From: Thalassolituus sp.
GTDB lineage: Bacteria > Pseudomonadota > Gammaproteobacteria > Pseudomonadales > Oceanobacteraceae
Assembly (NCBI GenBank): GCA_029212275.1
Contig: JARGOI010000088.1
Location: forward strand, 1 to 8,764
Length of the DNA stretch: 8,764 nt
Direction of reading: 5' to 3'
The notes beneath the pieces are model-generated. The model saw only the letters and a list, made by a program, of their open reading frames with translations, was not told the DNA's origin and did not search any database. Made by a program: the position numbers and the translations under genes. Of the stretch, positions 1-6,343 are shown in pieces (the stretch's first letter is position 1; the number at the start of each line of letters is the position of its first letter).

Positions 1-2120
1 CCTGCTTCCAGTGTTTCGCTGAGTCGTTCGCTGGTTTTCGCCAGTTTGTTGTAACCGTTACCAGCAAAGAAATCCGCATCGAGGATGTAATCACGCGCCA
101 TGCCGTGAGTAATCACTTTCACGTCGACGTTGTAGCTATCACGCTCTTTGTCTTTAATAATCATTACTTCAAAGTGCGAACCACTTCGACCTGCATCCGG
201 TAACGCTGCACGTAATTGATCAACCCACGCTTCCAAGGCCGCTTTGTCGCCCATCATAGCTGGGTCAACGCGAGGCAGTGTAAGCATTAAGTGTAGGATT
301 TCACGACGCACCATCACTGACATACGTTCGACGGTTTCTTGTGCTGCGCGATATTCGGCGACTAACTCGGCAAATGCCACGTCAGAGACGGCTGGAGCGC
401 CCTCTGAGGGGTACAGAGCAGCTTTTTCCAGTGCAATATGGGTAAGGTAGCTCTCCATTGCTTCTTCGTCTTTAATGTACTGCTCTTGCTTACCGCGTTT
501 AATCTTATAGAGCGGCGGTTGAGCAATGTAGATATGACCACGCTCAATGATTTCTGGCATTTGACGGAAGAAGAAGGTCAACAGCAGCGTACGAATGTGC
601 GCACCGTCGACGTCGGCATCGGTCATGATGATAATGCGGTGATAACGCAATTTGTCGGGGTTAAATTCTTCGCGGCCGATACCACAACCTAATGCAGTTA
701 TCAGCGTGCCGACTTCGACGGACGATAGCATTTTATCGAAACGTGCTTTTTCGACGTTAAGAATCTTACCTTTCAATGGCAAAATTGCTTGGTTCCGGCG
801 ATCACGACCCTGCTTCGCAGAACCGCCCGCAGAGTCCCCTTCCACTAAGTAGACTTCGGACAATGCCGGATCTTTTTCTTGGCAGTCAGCCAACTTGCCT
901 GGCAAGCCAGCAATATCGAGCGCGCCTTTACGACGGGTCATTTCGCGAGCTTTACGAGCCGCTTCGCGAGCGCGTGCAGCATCGACCATTTTGCCGACCA
1001 ACTCTTTAGCTTGCTGTGGAAATTCAAGTAGATATTCTGAGAACAAACGTCCCATTTCTTGCTCAACCGCAGGCTTCACTTCACTAGAAACCAGCTTGTC
1101 TTTGGTTTGCGAGCTGAACTTAGGATCAGGTACTTTTACCGAAATAATCGCGGTCAAACCTTCACGCGCATCATCACCCGTAGTTGCCACTTTGTGTTTC
1201 TTGGCGAGGCCTTCTTTCTCGATATAGGTGTTCAGGGTACGCGTTAGCGCGGCACGGAAACCGGCTAAGTGGCTGCCGCCGTCACGTTGCGGAATGTTGT
1301 TGGTGTAGCAATAGATGTTTTCTTGGAAACCATTATTCCACTGCATAGCCACTTCAACACCAATGCCGTCGCCCATATCATCGCGCTGCACGTTAAAGTG
1401 GAATACTTCGTTTACAGGGGTTTTACCTTCGTTTAGATAATTCACAAACGAGGCCAAACCGCCCTGAAATTCGAACAAATCTTCTTTGTCGCTACGTTCA
1501 TCTTTAATATGAATGCGCACGCCCGAGTTTAGAAACGACAGTTCGCGCAAACGCTTTACCAAATAATCGTAGCTAAATTCGGTTTTAGTAAAGGTATTCT
1601 TAGAAGGAAGAAAGGTCACCATGGTGCCAGTCGTTTCAGAAACGCCCACTTCTTTTAATGGGTAGTCAGGCACACCGTGGGTATATTCTTGCTCGTATAA
1701 TTTGCCACCACGACGAATTCGCAGTTTCAGTTTTTCCGACAGTGCATTCACTACCGAGATACCAACACCGTGCAAACCACCCGATACTTTGTAGGAGTTG
1801 TCATCGAACTTACCACCCGCGTGCAACACGGTCATGATTACTTCGGCGGCGGTAACTCCCTCTTCTTCGTGTAATTCGGTGGGAATACCCCGTCCGTTAT
1901 CGGACACAGACACAGAATTGTCTTGGTGAATTACCACGTCCACAGTATCGCAATGTCCTGCTAAGGCTTCATCGATGGAGTTATCCACCACCTCAAATAC
2001 CATGTGATGTAAGCCGGTACCGTCATCGGTATCGCCAATGTACATCCCTGGACGCTTACGTACGGCATCGAGACCTTTCAAAACCTTAATGCTCGATGAA
2101 TCGTATGTGTGCTCACTCAT
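1..2120 (-). CDS. gyrB: DNA gyrase subunit B, N-terminal 706 residues (partial at left edge)
   Basis: This is the ATPase subunit of DNA gyrase, which with GyrA introduces negative supercoils ahead of replication forks. Seen in translation: GHKL ATPase domain with E43 and N47 (in FEVVDN) and D74 (in DNGRGIP), each one residue later than the E. coli E42/N46/D73; the glycine-rich lid GGLHGVG; the QTK loop with K340; TOPRIM with EGDSAGGSAKQGRDRR (E427) and the DADVD metal-binding aspartates D501/D503/D505. After TOPRIM comes the extra domain typical of gammaproteobacterial GyrB (about 560-700). The frame is open to base 3. Against about 804 residues in E. coli, roughly the last 100, including the QRYKGLGEMN-type tail, lie outside the window. 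The start ATG (2118-2120) shares ATGA with the recF stop, and TCCTC at 2130-2134 reads as a GAGGA ribosome-binding site 9 nt upstream. Translation is probably coupled to recF. Identity is very secure. Confidence 0.98.
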   Translation of the reverse strand, partial: MSEHTYDSSSIKVLKGLDAVRKRPGMYIGDTDDGTGLHHMVFEVVDNSIDEALAGHCDTVDVVIHQDNSVSVSDNGRGIPTELHEEEGVTAAEVIMTVLHAGGKFDDNSYKVSGGLHGVGISVVNALSEKLKLRIRRGGKLYEQEYTHGVPDYPLKEVGVSETTGTMVTFLPSKNTFTKTEFSYDYLVKRLRELSFLNSGVRIHIKDERSDKEDLFEFQGGLASFVNYLNEGKTPVNEVFHFNVQRDDMGDGIGVEVAMQWNNGFQENIYCYTNNIPQRDGGSHLAGFRAALTRTLNTYIEKEGLAKKHKVATTGDDAREGLTAIISVKVPDPKFSSQTKDKLVSSEVKPAVEQEMGRLFSEYLLEFPQQAKELVGKMVDAARAREAARKAREMTRRKGALDIAGLPGKLADCQEKDPALSEVYLVEGDSAGGSAKQGRDRRNQAILPLKGKILNVEKARFDKMLSSVEVGTLITALGCGIGREEFNPDKLRYHRIIIMTDADVDGAHIRTLLLTFFFRQMPEIIERGHIYIAQPPLYKIKRGKQEQYIKDEEAMESYLTHIALEKAALYPSEGAPAVSDVAFAELVAEYRAAQETVERMSVMVRREILHLMLTLPRVDPAMMGDKAALEAWVDQLRAALPDAGRSGSHFEVMIIKDKERDSYNVDVKVITHGMARDYILDADFFAGNGYNKLAKTSERLSETLEA

Positions 2121-3205
2121 TCGGGGTTTTCCTCATTAATGGTGCCATGTTCCACGTGGAACACTTTGCTGGCGACTGGCTGCCAGACATCTGTTAATTT
2201 TTCTTTATCGATGCTGGTGATAAACACCTGACATTTTAAATCTTCTAATAACTTACATAAAGCTAAACGATGATGCTGATCCAACTCTGAGGCAAGGTCA
2301 TCGACAAGGTAAATTGTCTGACGACCACTCTCTTGTTGAAACAATCCGCCTTGGGCAATTTTAAGCGCTGCAACAACCGTTTTTTGTTGTCCTCGCGATA
2401 AAATCTCGGCGGCGGGCTGTTTATCACATTTAATACGAAGCTCAGCTCGATGGGGGCCTGATTGTGTAAAACCGACCACCATATCGCGTTCTTGTTGTTT
2501 AGCTAGTATATCACTTAATTCACTGTCTTTTTCCCATCCAGGGTAATACGCCAGAGATACTTTAATTGTGTCGTCTAACTGGCTAAGGATGCGATCAAAT
2601 TCTGGTTTGAAGCGACGCAAGTATCGTTGGCGCTGGTCATCTATCGCTTTTGCGCTTTCGATAAAACCAGCATTCCACACCTCAAGCTGGTCTGGATCTT
2701 TCTGTTTTAAAATCGAATTACGCTGCTTAAGATGCTTTCTAAACGCTTTCCATTGGTTCATGAAGTTGTGTTCCACGTGGAACACTCCCCAATCGATGAA
2801 CGATCGACGTTCTTCAGGTGAGCCGGTTAACAGTTTAAACGTGTTGGGTTCGATAACTTGAACTGGTAACCAATGTGCAGCATCTGCCTGTGAAGTAAGA
2901 ACAGAGCCATTCAATTTAAGCAATTGATCACCACTCTTGAGACGAAGACTTTCGAGCTCGCAATCGCCCAAGTTCTCATCATTAATCTGAAAACGCATTT
3001 CCATACGTTCAGACTCTTGTGCAAGAACATGCTTTAAATGACTGGTTCGAAAGGATTTACCAGACGCCATTACGGCAATGGCTTCTAACAAACTGGTTTT
3101 ACCCGAGCCATTATCGCCATATAGAAAATTAACGCAGGGATGGGGTGAAATGTACAGCGGCTGCAAGTTACGCAAACCGCTGACATGAAGTTGCCGAATA
3201 GGCAT
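2117..3205 (-). CDS. recF: DNA replication and repair protein RecF
   Basis: RecF is an SMC/ABC-type ATPase that works with RecO and RecR to load RecA at single-strand gaps and help stalled forks. The 362 residues match the family length (357 in E. coli). Visible are the N-terminal beta strand, Walker A GDNGSGKT (30-37), the gamma-RecF block RRSFIDWGVFHVEH (133-146), a mid-protein helical arm (about 148-245), ABC signature LSRGQQK (269-275) and Walker B TIYLVDD (297-303) followed by LASELD. The start ATG has only a weak purine-poor leader, and lies 15 nt after the dnaN stop. The stop overlaps the gyrB start. The gene carries two perfect parS palindromes, which give the repeated peptide VFHVEH at 141-146 and 348-353. 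From memory, Pseudomonas RecF has FHVEH at both places, while E. coli RecF, from a species without chromosomal ParABS, does not. Identity is very secure. Confidence 0.98.
   Translation of the reverse strand: MPIRQLHVSGLRNLQPLYISPHPCVNFLYGDNGSGKTSLLEAIAVMASGKSFRTSHLKHVLAQESERMEMRFQINDENLGDCELESLRLKSGDQLLKLNGSVLTSQADAAHWLPVQVIEPNTFKLLTGSPEERRSFIDWGVFHVEHNFMNQWKAFRKHLKQRNSILKQKDPDQLEVWNAGFIESAKAIDDQRQRYLRRFKPEFDRILSQLDDTIKVSLAYYPGWEKDSELSDILAKQQERDMVVGFTQSGPHRAELRIKCDKQPAAEILSRGQQKTVVAALKIAQGGLFQQESGRQTIYLVDDLASELDQHHRLALCKLLEDLKCQVFITSIDKEKLTDVWQPVASKVFHVEHGTINEENPE
2130..2134 (-). promoter_or_regulatory. gyrB ribosome-binding site inside the recF 3' end
   Basis: GAGGA on the minus strand lies 9 nt before the gyrB ATG and inside the last codons of recF. 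Together with the ATGA stop/start overlap it fixes the gyrB start and suggests translational coupling between recF and gyrB. Confidence 0.7.
2148..2163. promoter_or_regulatory. parS: parS centromere site (ParB-binding palindrome), recF 3' end
   Basis: TGTTCCACGTGGAACA is a perfect 16-bp palindrome. It matches the conserved bacterial parS consensus (TGTTNCACGTGNAACA) in its proteobacterial CC/GG form. It lies in the last codons of recF and ends 28 bp before the gyrB start. ParB is known to nucleate and spread from such sites and to recruit ParA and SMC/MukBEF-type condensin to the origin. Binding here is inferred from the match. It lies about 3.8 kb from the origin region, where parS sites are normally clustered. 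Confidence 0.93.
2769..2784. promoter_or_regulatory. parS: parS centromere site (ParB-binding palindrome), mid-recF
   Basis: This is a second copy of TGTTCCACGTGGAACA, identical in all 16 bases to the one near the recF end. The spacing between the copies is 621 bp, an exact multiple of three, so both are read in the same phase as (G)TG-TTC-CAC-GTG-GAA-CA. Two perfect palindromic 16-mers in one gene next to oriC are very unlikely by chance and support a ParABS chromosome-partition system in this organism. Confidence 0.93.
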
Positions 3206-3220
3206 AAGAAGAGACTCGGT

Positions 3221-4321
3221 CTATAGACGCATTGGCATGACAACGTACATAGCGTCGCCACCATCGGGCTCTTCAATCAGAGCGCTGCTGTTGGCGTCTG
3301 ATAAAGTAAATTTCACTTGTTGCGTACTCAGCACACCCATCACGTCTTGCAAGTATGAGACGTTAAAGCCCATTTCTAAAGAATCGCCGCTGTAATCTAC
3401 AGCAACTGACTCTTCCGCTTCTTCTTGCTCTGGGTTGTTGGCGAATACTTGTAAAACGTCAGGCTTTAGCAACAAACGCACACCGCGATATTTTTCGTTA
3501 GATAAAATCGCTGTGCGGTTAAACACTTGGCGCAACTCAGTGCGTTCAGCCAACATCACATTAGCGCCGTTTTTTGGAATCACGCGGCTGTAATCTGGAA
3601 ACTTGCCATCGACCAGTTTCGAAGTAAATGTGAATGCTTCGGTGTGTGCACGCAAATGATTCGAACTGAGCGCTAAACTGACAGAAGCTTCGGCATCGTT
3701 CAGTAGCTTCGCCATTTCTAATACACCTTTGCGTGGCAAAATAATTTGCTGTGCCGCATCTGGACCGCTAATACTAACAAAACAAGTGGCCAAACGATGA
3801 CCGTCGGTCGCAACCGCGCGTAAGCCTTCGGGAGTGACTTCTATCAACATTCCGTTAAGGTAATAACGCACATCTTGTTGTGCCATAGCAAAACTGGTGC
3901 GGTCGATAATACGGCGCAAATCGGCTTGCGGTAATGCAAACGTCTTTTCATCGGCCATCGCCTCGACATTAGGAAATTCGGTGGCTGGCAGGGTCGACAA
4001 GGTAAAACGCGAACGACCTGAACGCACGTTGACGCGCGCTTCGTCTTGCTCAATTTCTATTTGAGCGCCATCCGGCAACGACCGACAAATATCCATTAAC
4101 TTTTTCGCCGGAACCGTGATAGCACCGTCTTGACCCGTTTCATCTAGGGTAACTCGACCCACCAACTCCACTTCCAAATCGGTACCTGTCAACGACAGCT
4201 GTTGGCCTTCTAGCGCCAATAATACATTGGACAGCACTGGCAGAGTCTGGCGACGTTCAACAACACCCGCGACTAATTGTAATGGTCGCAGAAGGGCTTC
4301 CCTAGAAATTACGAATTTCAT
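3221..4321 (-). CDS. dnaN: DNA polymerase III subunit beta (sliding clamp)
   Basis: The beta clamp is a ring-shaped homodimer that encircles DNA and tethers Pol III and other polymerases and repair proteins. The 366 residues equal the family length. The N-terminus MKFVISREALLRPLQLVAGVVERR, the LSLTGTDLEVE strand, FPDYSRVIP in the middle domain and the end YVVMPMRL are all family hallmarks. The three clamp domains span roughly 1-120, 125-245 and 246-366, and the C-terminal MPMRL contributes to the peptide-binding pocket. GGAG (4326-4329, minus strand) sits 4 nt before the ATG, a rather short spacing. The gene follows dnaA after 22 nt and precedes recF by 15 nt, so it probably shares the dnaA transcript. 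No irregularity is seen. Confidence 0.98.
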   Translation of the reverse strand: MKFVISREALLRPLQLVAGVVERRQTLPVLSNVLLALEGQQLSLTGTDLEVELVGRVTLDETGQDGAITVPAKKLMDICRSLPDGAQIEIEQDEARVNVRSGRSRFTLSTLPATEFPNVEAMADEKTFALPQADLRRIIDRTSFAMAQQDVRYYLNGMLIEVTPEGLRAVATDGHRLATCFVSISGPDAAQQIILPRKGVLEMAKLLNDAEASVSLALSSNHLRAHTEAFTFTSKLVDGKFPDYSRVIPKNGANVMLAERTELRQVFNRTAILSNEKYRGVRLLLKPDVLQVFANNPEQEEAEESVAVDYSGDSLEMGFNVSYLQDVMGVLSTQQVKFTLSDANSSALIEEPDGGDAMYVVMPMRL

Positions 4322-4343
4322 GATTCTCCACTCAGTTCCGGTT

Positions 4344-5840
4344 TTAAGTTGTTAGCGAGCGCAGCAAGTTCTTATAATCTTCGCGAACGTCTGCGCTGGT
4401 TTCTTGTAATTCTTTAATTTTGCGACATGCATGCAACACCGTTGTATGGTCGCGTCCACCAAACACATCACCGATTTCGGGCAAGCTGTGATTGGTTAAT
4501 TCTTTGCTCAGTGCCATAGCTACCTGTCTTGGTCTGGCCACCGATCGAGTACGGCGCTTAGATAATAAATCAGACATCTTGATTTTGTAATACTCAGCGA
4601 CGGTTCGTTGTATATTTTCGACACTTACTTGTCGATCTTGCAGCGCCAACAAGTCTTTTAGTGCTTCTTTTATAAAAGGCAGGTTAATTTCGCTGCCAGT
4701 AAAACGAGAACTCGCGGCTACCCGCTTAAGTGCACCTTCTAATTCTCGCACGTTTGAACGAATTTTTTGAGCAATAAAGAAGGCAGAATCATCGTTAAGC
4801 TCAATACGCATTTGTGCCGCTTTCTTTTTAAGAATCGCGACACGCGTTTCCAGTTCTGGTGGATCTACGGCAACGTTCAAACCCCAGTTAAAACGGGATT
4901 GCAAACGCTCTTCCATGGCATCAATTTCTTTCGGAAAACGATCGCAGGTTAGAATCATCTGCTTACCGCCCTCTAATAACGCATTAAAGGTATGAAAGAA
5001 CTCTTCTTGTGATCGCTCTTTGCCCGCAAAAAACTGAATGTCATCAATTAACAACACATCCAAACTGCGATAAAAACGTTTAAATTCGTTGATCGCCTTC
5101 AGCTGTAAGGCTTTTACCATGTCTTGTACAAAGCGCTCAGAATGCACATACAACACCCGTGCACTAGGGTCACGGTGCTGCAAAGCATTACCAACAGCAT
5201 GCATTAAATGCGTTTTACCCAAACCCACGCCCCCATATATATAGAGGGGGTTGTAACCTTCACCGGGATTTTCGGAAATTTGCTGGGCCGCGGCATGAGC
5301 AAGCTGATTCGATTTACCTTCAACAAAAGTATTGAAGGTGAAATTTCGATTTAAGAAGTTTTCGTGCTGAACGCTGCCTTCTACTTGTACGATTCTTTTT
5401 TGCTTAACAGGAGCGCTCGGAATCGTTTTAAACGCAGCTACCGATGCCACATCTTGCTCATCATTCGACAAGTTGCTCAGATCGCTAATATCTTGAATAT
5501 CAGGATCGTCTTCTCTGGGGCCCGCAAAATTAAGGCCTTCTACAGGCGCGGGTTGACTTACAGGACGAGGTGGCTTGGTGTGGCCAGAAAACAATGGGCG
5601 TATTTCGCCAACGACAACATCGACGTTTACAGGGCGACCTTGGCACAGTTCATTCACCAACTGATTAATGCGACCAAGATATTTGTCTTTTACCCAGTCT
5701 TTAACGAACCGATTAGGCGCACTGATCACTAATTGACCCGATTCTTCGCTGACCGTGAGCGGACGAATCCATGTGTTGTATTGCTGCACCGGTAATTCTT
5801 CACGTAAAAAACGGAGGCATTCATCCCAGATTTTTACCAT
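4344..5840 (-). CDS. dnaA: Chromosomal replication initiator protein DnaA
   Basis: DnaA is an AAA+ ATPase that binds DnaA boxes in oriC, oligomerises, melts the AT-rich element and loads the DnaB helicase. Seen: domain I (1-85, with WDECLRFLREELPVQQYNTWIRPL); a variable acidic linker (about 86-160, rich in D, S and N); AAA+ domain III with Walker A GGVGLGKT (203-210), Walker B LLIDDIQ (263-269), sensor 1 ILTCD (296-300), arginine finger R316 in SRF and sensor 2 R365 in RELEGA; domain IV ending in the DnaA-box signature GGRDHTTVLHACRKI (461-475). The 498 residues are somewhat more than E. coli's 467, the excess being in the linker. The ATG at 5838-5840 fits the family N-terminus, but no Shine-Dalgarno sequence is evident before it. 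Cys299 and Asn319 replace residues I recall as Ser and Gly in E. coli and Pseudomonas. The upstream DnaA boxes suggest autoregulation. Confidence 0.98.
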   Translation of the reverse strand: MVKIWDECLRFLREELPVQQYNTWIRPLTVSEESGQLVISAPNRFVKDWVKDKYLGRINQLVNELCQGRPVNVDVVVGEIRPLFSGHTKPPRPVSQPAPVEGLNFAGPREDDPDIQDISDLSNLSNDEQDVASVAAFKTIPSAPVKQKRIVQVEGSVQHENFLNRNFTFNTFVEGKSNQLAHAAAQQISENPGEGYNPLYIYGGVGLGKTHLMHAVGNALQHRDPSARVLYVHSERFVQDMVKALQLKAINEFKRFYRSLDVLLIDDIQFFAGKERSQEEFFHTFNALLEGGKQMILTCDRFPKEIDAMEERLQSRFNWGLNVAVDPPELETRVAILKKKAAQMRIELNDDSAFFIAQKIRSNVRELEGALKRVAASSRFTGSEINLPFIKEALKDLLALQDRQVSVENIQRTVAEYYKIKMSDLLSKRRTRSVARPRQVAMALSKELTNHSLPEIGDVFGGRDHTTVLHACRKIKELQETSADVREDYKNLLRSLTT

Positions 5841-5921
5841 TCCAACAGTACTGCCATATCTGCACCCAAAGATGGAAAATTTACTTCAAATTAGCAGCAC
5901 AGTTTACCTGACCAAAATAGG

Positions 5922-5950
5922 GTTATCCACAGAAAAAGTTTTTTTGTCAT
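5922..5950 (-). promoter_or_regulatory. Candidate dnaA promoter overlapping a DnaA box
   Basis: On the minus strand ATGACA (5945-5950, 5/6 to the sigma-70 -35) is separated by 17 nt from GATAAC (5922-5927, 4/6 to the -10). The -10 lies inside a perfect DnaA box, so DnaA binding would block RNA polymerase and give autorepression, as known for dnaA in other bacteria. The transcript would have an untranslated leader of about 75 nt. This is a pattern match only, and other -10-like hexamers exist nearby. Confidence 0.35.
5923..5931 (+). promoter_or_regulatory. DnaA box 1 (perfect TTATCCACA)
   Basis: TTATCCACA on the plus strand is an exact match to the high-affinity DnaA box (TTATNCACA). It lies 82 bp upstream of the dnaA start and overlaps the candidate dnaA -10. 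Confidence 0.85.
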
Positions 5951-5976
5951 GATTATCTGATTACGGCAAAATTTCC

Positions 5977-5985
5977 TGTGGATAA
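5977..5985 (-). promoter_or_regulatory. DnaA box 2 (perfect, inverted)
   Basis: TGTGGATAA on the plus strand is TTATCCACA on the minus strand, an exact match. It faces box 1, with start positions 54 bp apart. Confidence 0.85.
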
Positions 5986-6022
5986 CTCTAATCAAAAGCT
6001 GTCGACAACATGCGAATGAAAA

Positions 6023-6031
6023 TGTGGATAA
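6023..6031 (-). promoter_or_regulatory. DnaA box 3 (perfect, inverted)
   Basis: TGTGGATAA on the plus strand is an exact box on the minus strand, in the same orientation as box 2 and 46 bp further on. Confidence 0.85.
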
Positions 6032-6050
6032 AAAAACTGACGTTTTTGCT

Positions 6051-6059
6051 TGTGCGTAA
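6051..6059 (-). promoter_or_regulatory. Weak DnaA box (TTACGCACA)
   Basis: TGTGCGTAA reads TTACGCACA on the minus strand, one mismatch from TTATNCACA. It lies 28 bp past box 3 in the same orientation and could be a low-affinity site filled by cooperative binding. Confidence 0.45.
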
Positions 6060-6068
6060 ATAACGATT

Positions 6069-6077
6069 TTATACACC
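6069..6077 (+). promoter_or_regulatory. Weak DnaA box (TTATACACC)
   Basis: TTATACACC differs from TTATNCACA only in the last base. It lies between the perfect boxes and the AT-rich segment. Confidence 0.4.
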
Positions 6078-6136
6078 TCTTTCGAGCACCCTATACGCAC
6101 CTTCCTGAGTTGTTGACCACGAGGTTGTACAATATT

Positions 6137-6149
6137 CAAATTATTGATT
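6137..6149 (-). promoter_or_regulatory. Candidate IHF-binding site
   Basis: On the minus strand the 13 bases match the IHF consensus WATCAANNNNTTR at every defined position (AATCAA-TAAT-TTG). IHF bending between DnaA boxes and the unwinding element is known in E. coli oriC. The consensus is degenerate and the DNA AT-rich, so a chance match is possible. Confidence 0.4.
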
Positions 6150-6166
6150 TTATTAACTTTATTGAT
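6141..6166 (+). repeat. Two TTATTGAT direct repeats at the start of the AT-rich segment
   Basis: TTATTGAT occurs at 6141-6148 and 6159-6166, 18 bp apart, each followed by a pyrimidine or T-run. These may be the melting repeats of the origin, analogous to the enteric 13-mers. The assignment is inferred from position. Confidence 0.35.
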
Positions 6167-6167
6167 C

Positions 6168-6176
6168 TTTTCCACA
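6168..6176 (+). promoter_or_regulatory. Weak DnaA box (TTTTCCACA) inside the AT-rich segment
   Basis: TTTTCCACA has one mismatch from TTATNCACA. It is embedded in the AT-rich segment and lies 19 bp before the phased TAG/TAA run, so it could anchor DnaA next to the melting site. Confidence 0.5.
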
Positions 6177-6213
6177 GAATTTTGTTGCTTAATATTAGTA
6201 ATAACAACAGTTC

Positions 6214-6229
6214 TTATGTACTTACATAA
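6214..6229. repeat. Inverted repeat with perfect 7-bp arms in the AT-rich segment
   Basis: TTATGTA-CT-TACATAA has perfect 7-bp arms with a 2-bp centre. No known origin motif explains it. It could be a binding site for a dimeric regulator or simply an AT-rich chance palindrome. Confidence 0.4.
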
Positions 6230-6314
6230 TCAATAATACTTATAAATTATTATTTAATTCTGAAAGTCATAAAAAATCGTTTTTAAGCATGAATAAAAAC
6301 TTAATCTAAGGGCG

Positions 6315-6343
6315 TTGCTTTATGGACGCGTATTGAATACAAT
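6315..6343 (+). promoter_or_regulatory. Candidate rpmH operon promoter
   Basis: TTGCTT (6315-6320) and TACAAT (6338-6343, 5/6 to the -10) are separated by an ideal 17-bp spacer. A-tracts just upstream (6271-6300) could act as an UP element. Transcription would start near 6350, giving a leader of about 45 nt before rpmH. Confidence 0.55.

Larger units (their letters stand above)
6121..6300. other. AT-rich segment, likely DNA unwinding element
   Basis: By hand count about 37 of these 180 bases are G or C, close to 79% AT, clearly richer than the coding DNA on either side. It lies next to the DnaA-box cluster, the usual place for origin melting. It contains two TTATTGAT repeats followed by T-runs, the second being GATCTTTT, which recalls the GATCT-start of the E. 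coli 13-mers, and a phased TAG/TAA run at 6196-6210. Confidence 0.6.

Noticed and set aside
244..1247. Several plus-strand open frames of 60-110 codons
   Set aside because: They lie opposite the strongly conserved gyrB frame and encode Arg/Ser-rich, featureless products, typical antisense shadows.
5364..5732. A 122-codon plus-strand open frame opposite dnaA
   Set aside because: It is antisense to the dnaA linker and domain I, with no ribosome-binding site or family features.
5891..6175. A 94-codon open frame on the minus strand across the origin
   Set aside because: It runs through all the DnaA boxes and AT-rich DNA, has a composition driven by A/T codons and no recognisable domain. It is best explained as chance in oriC.
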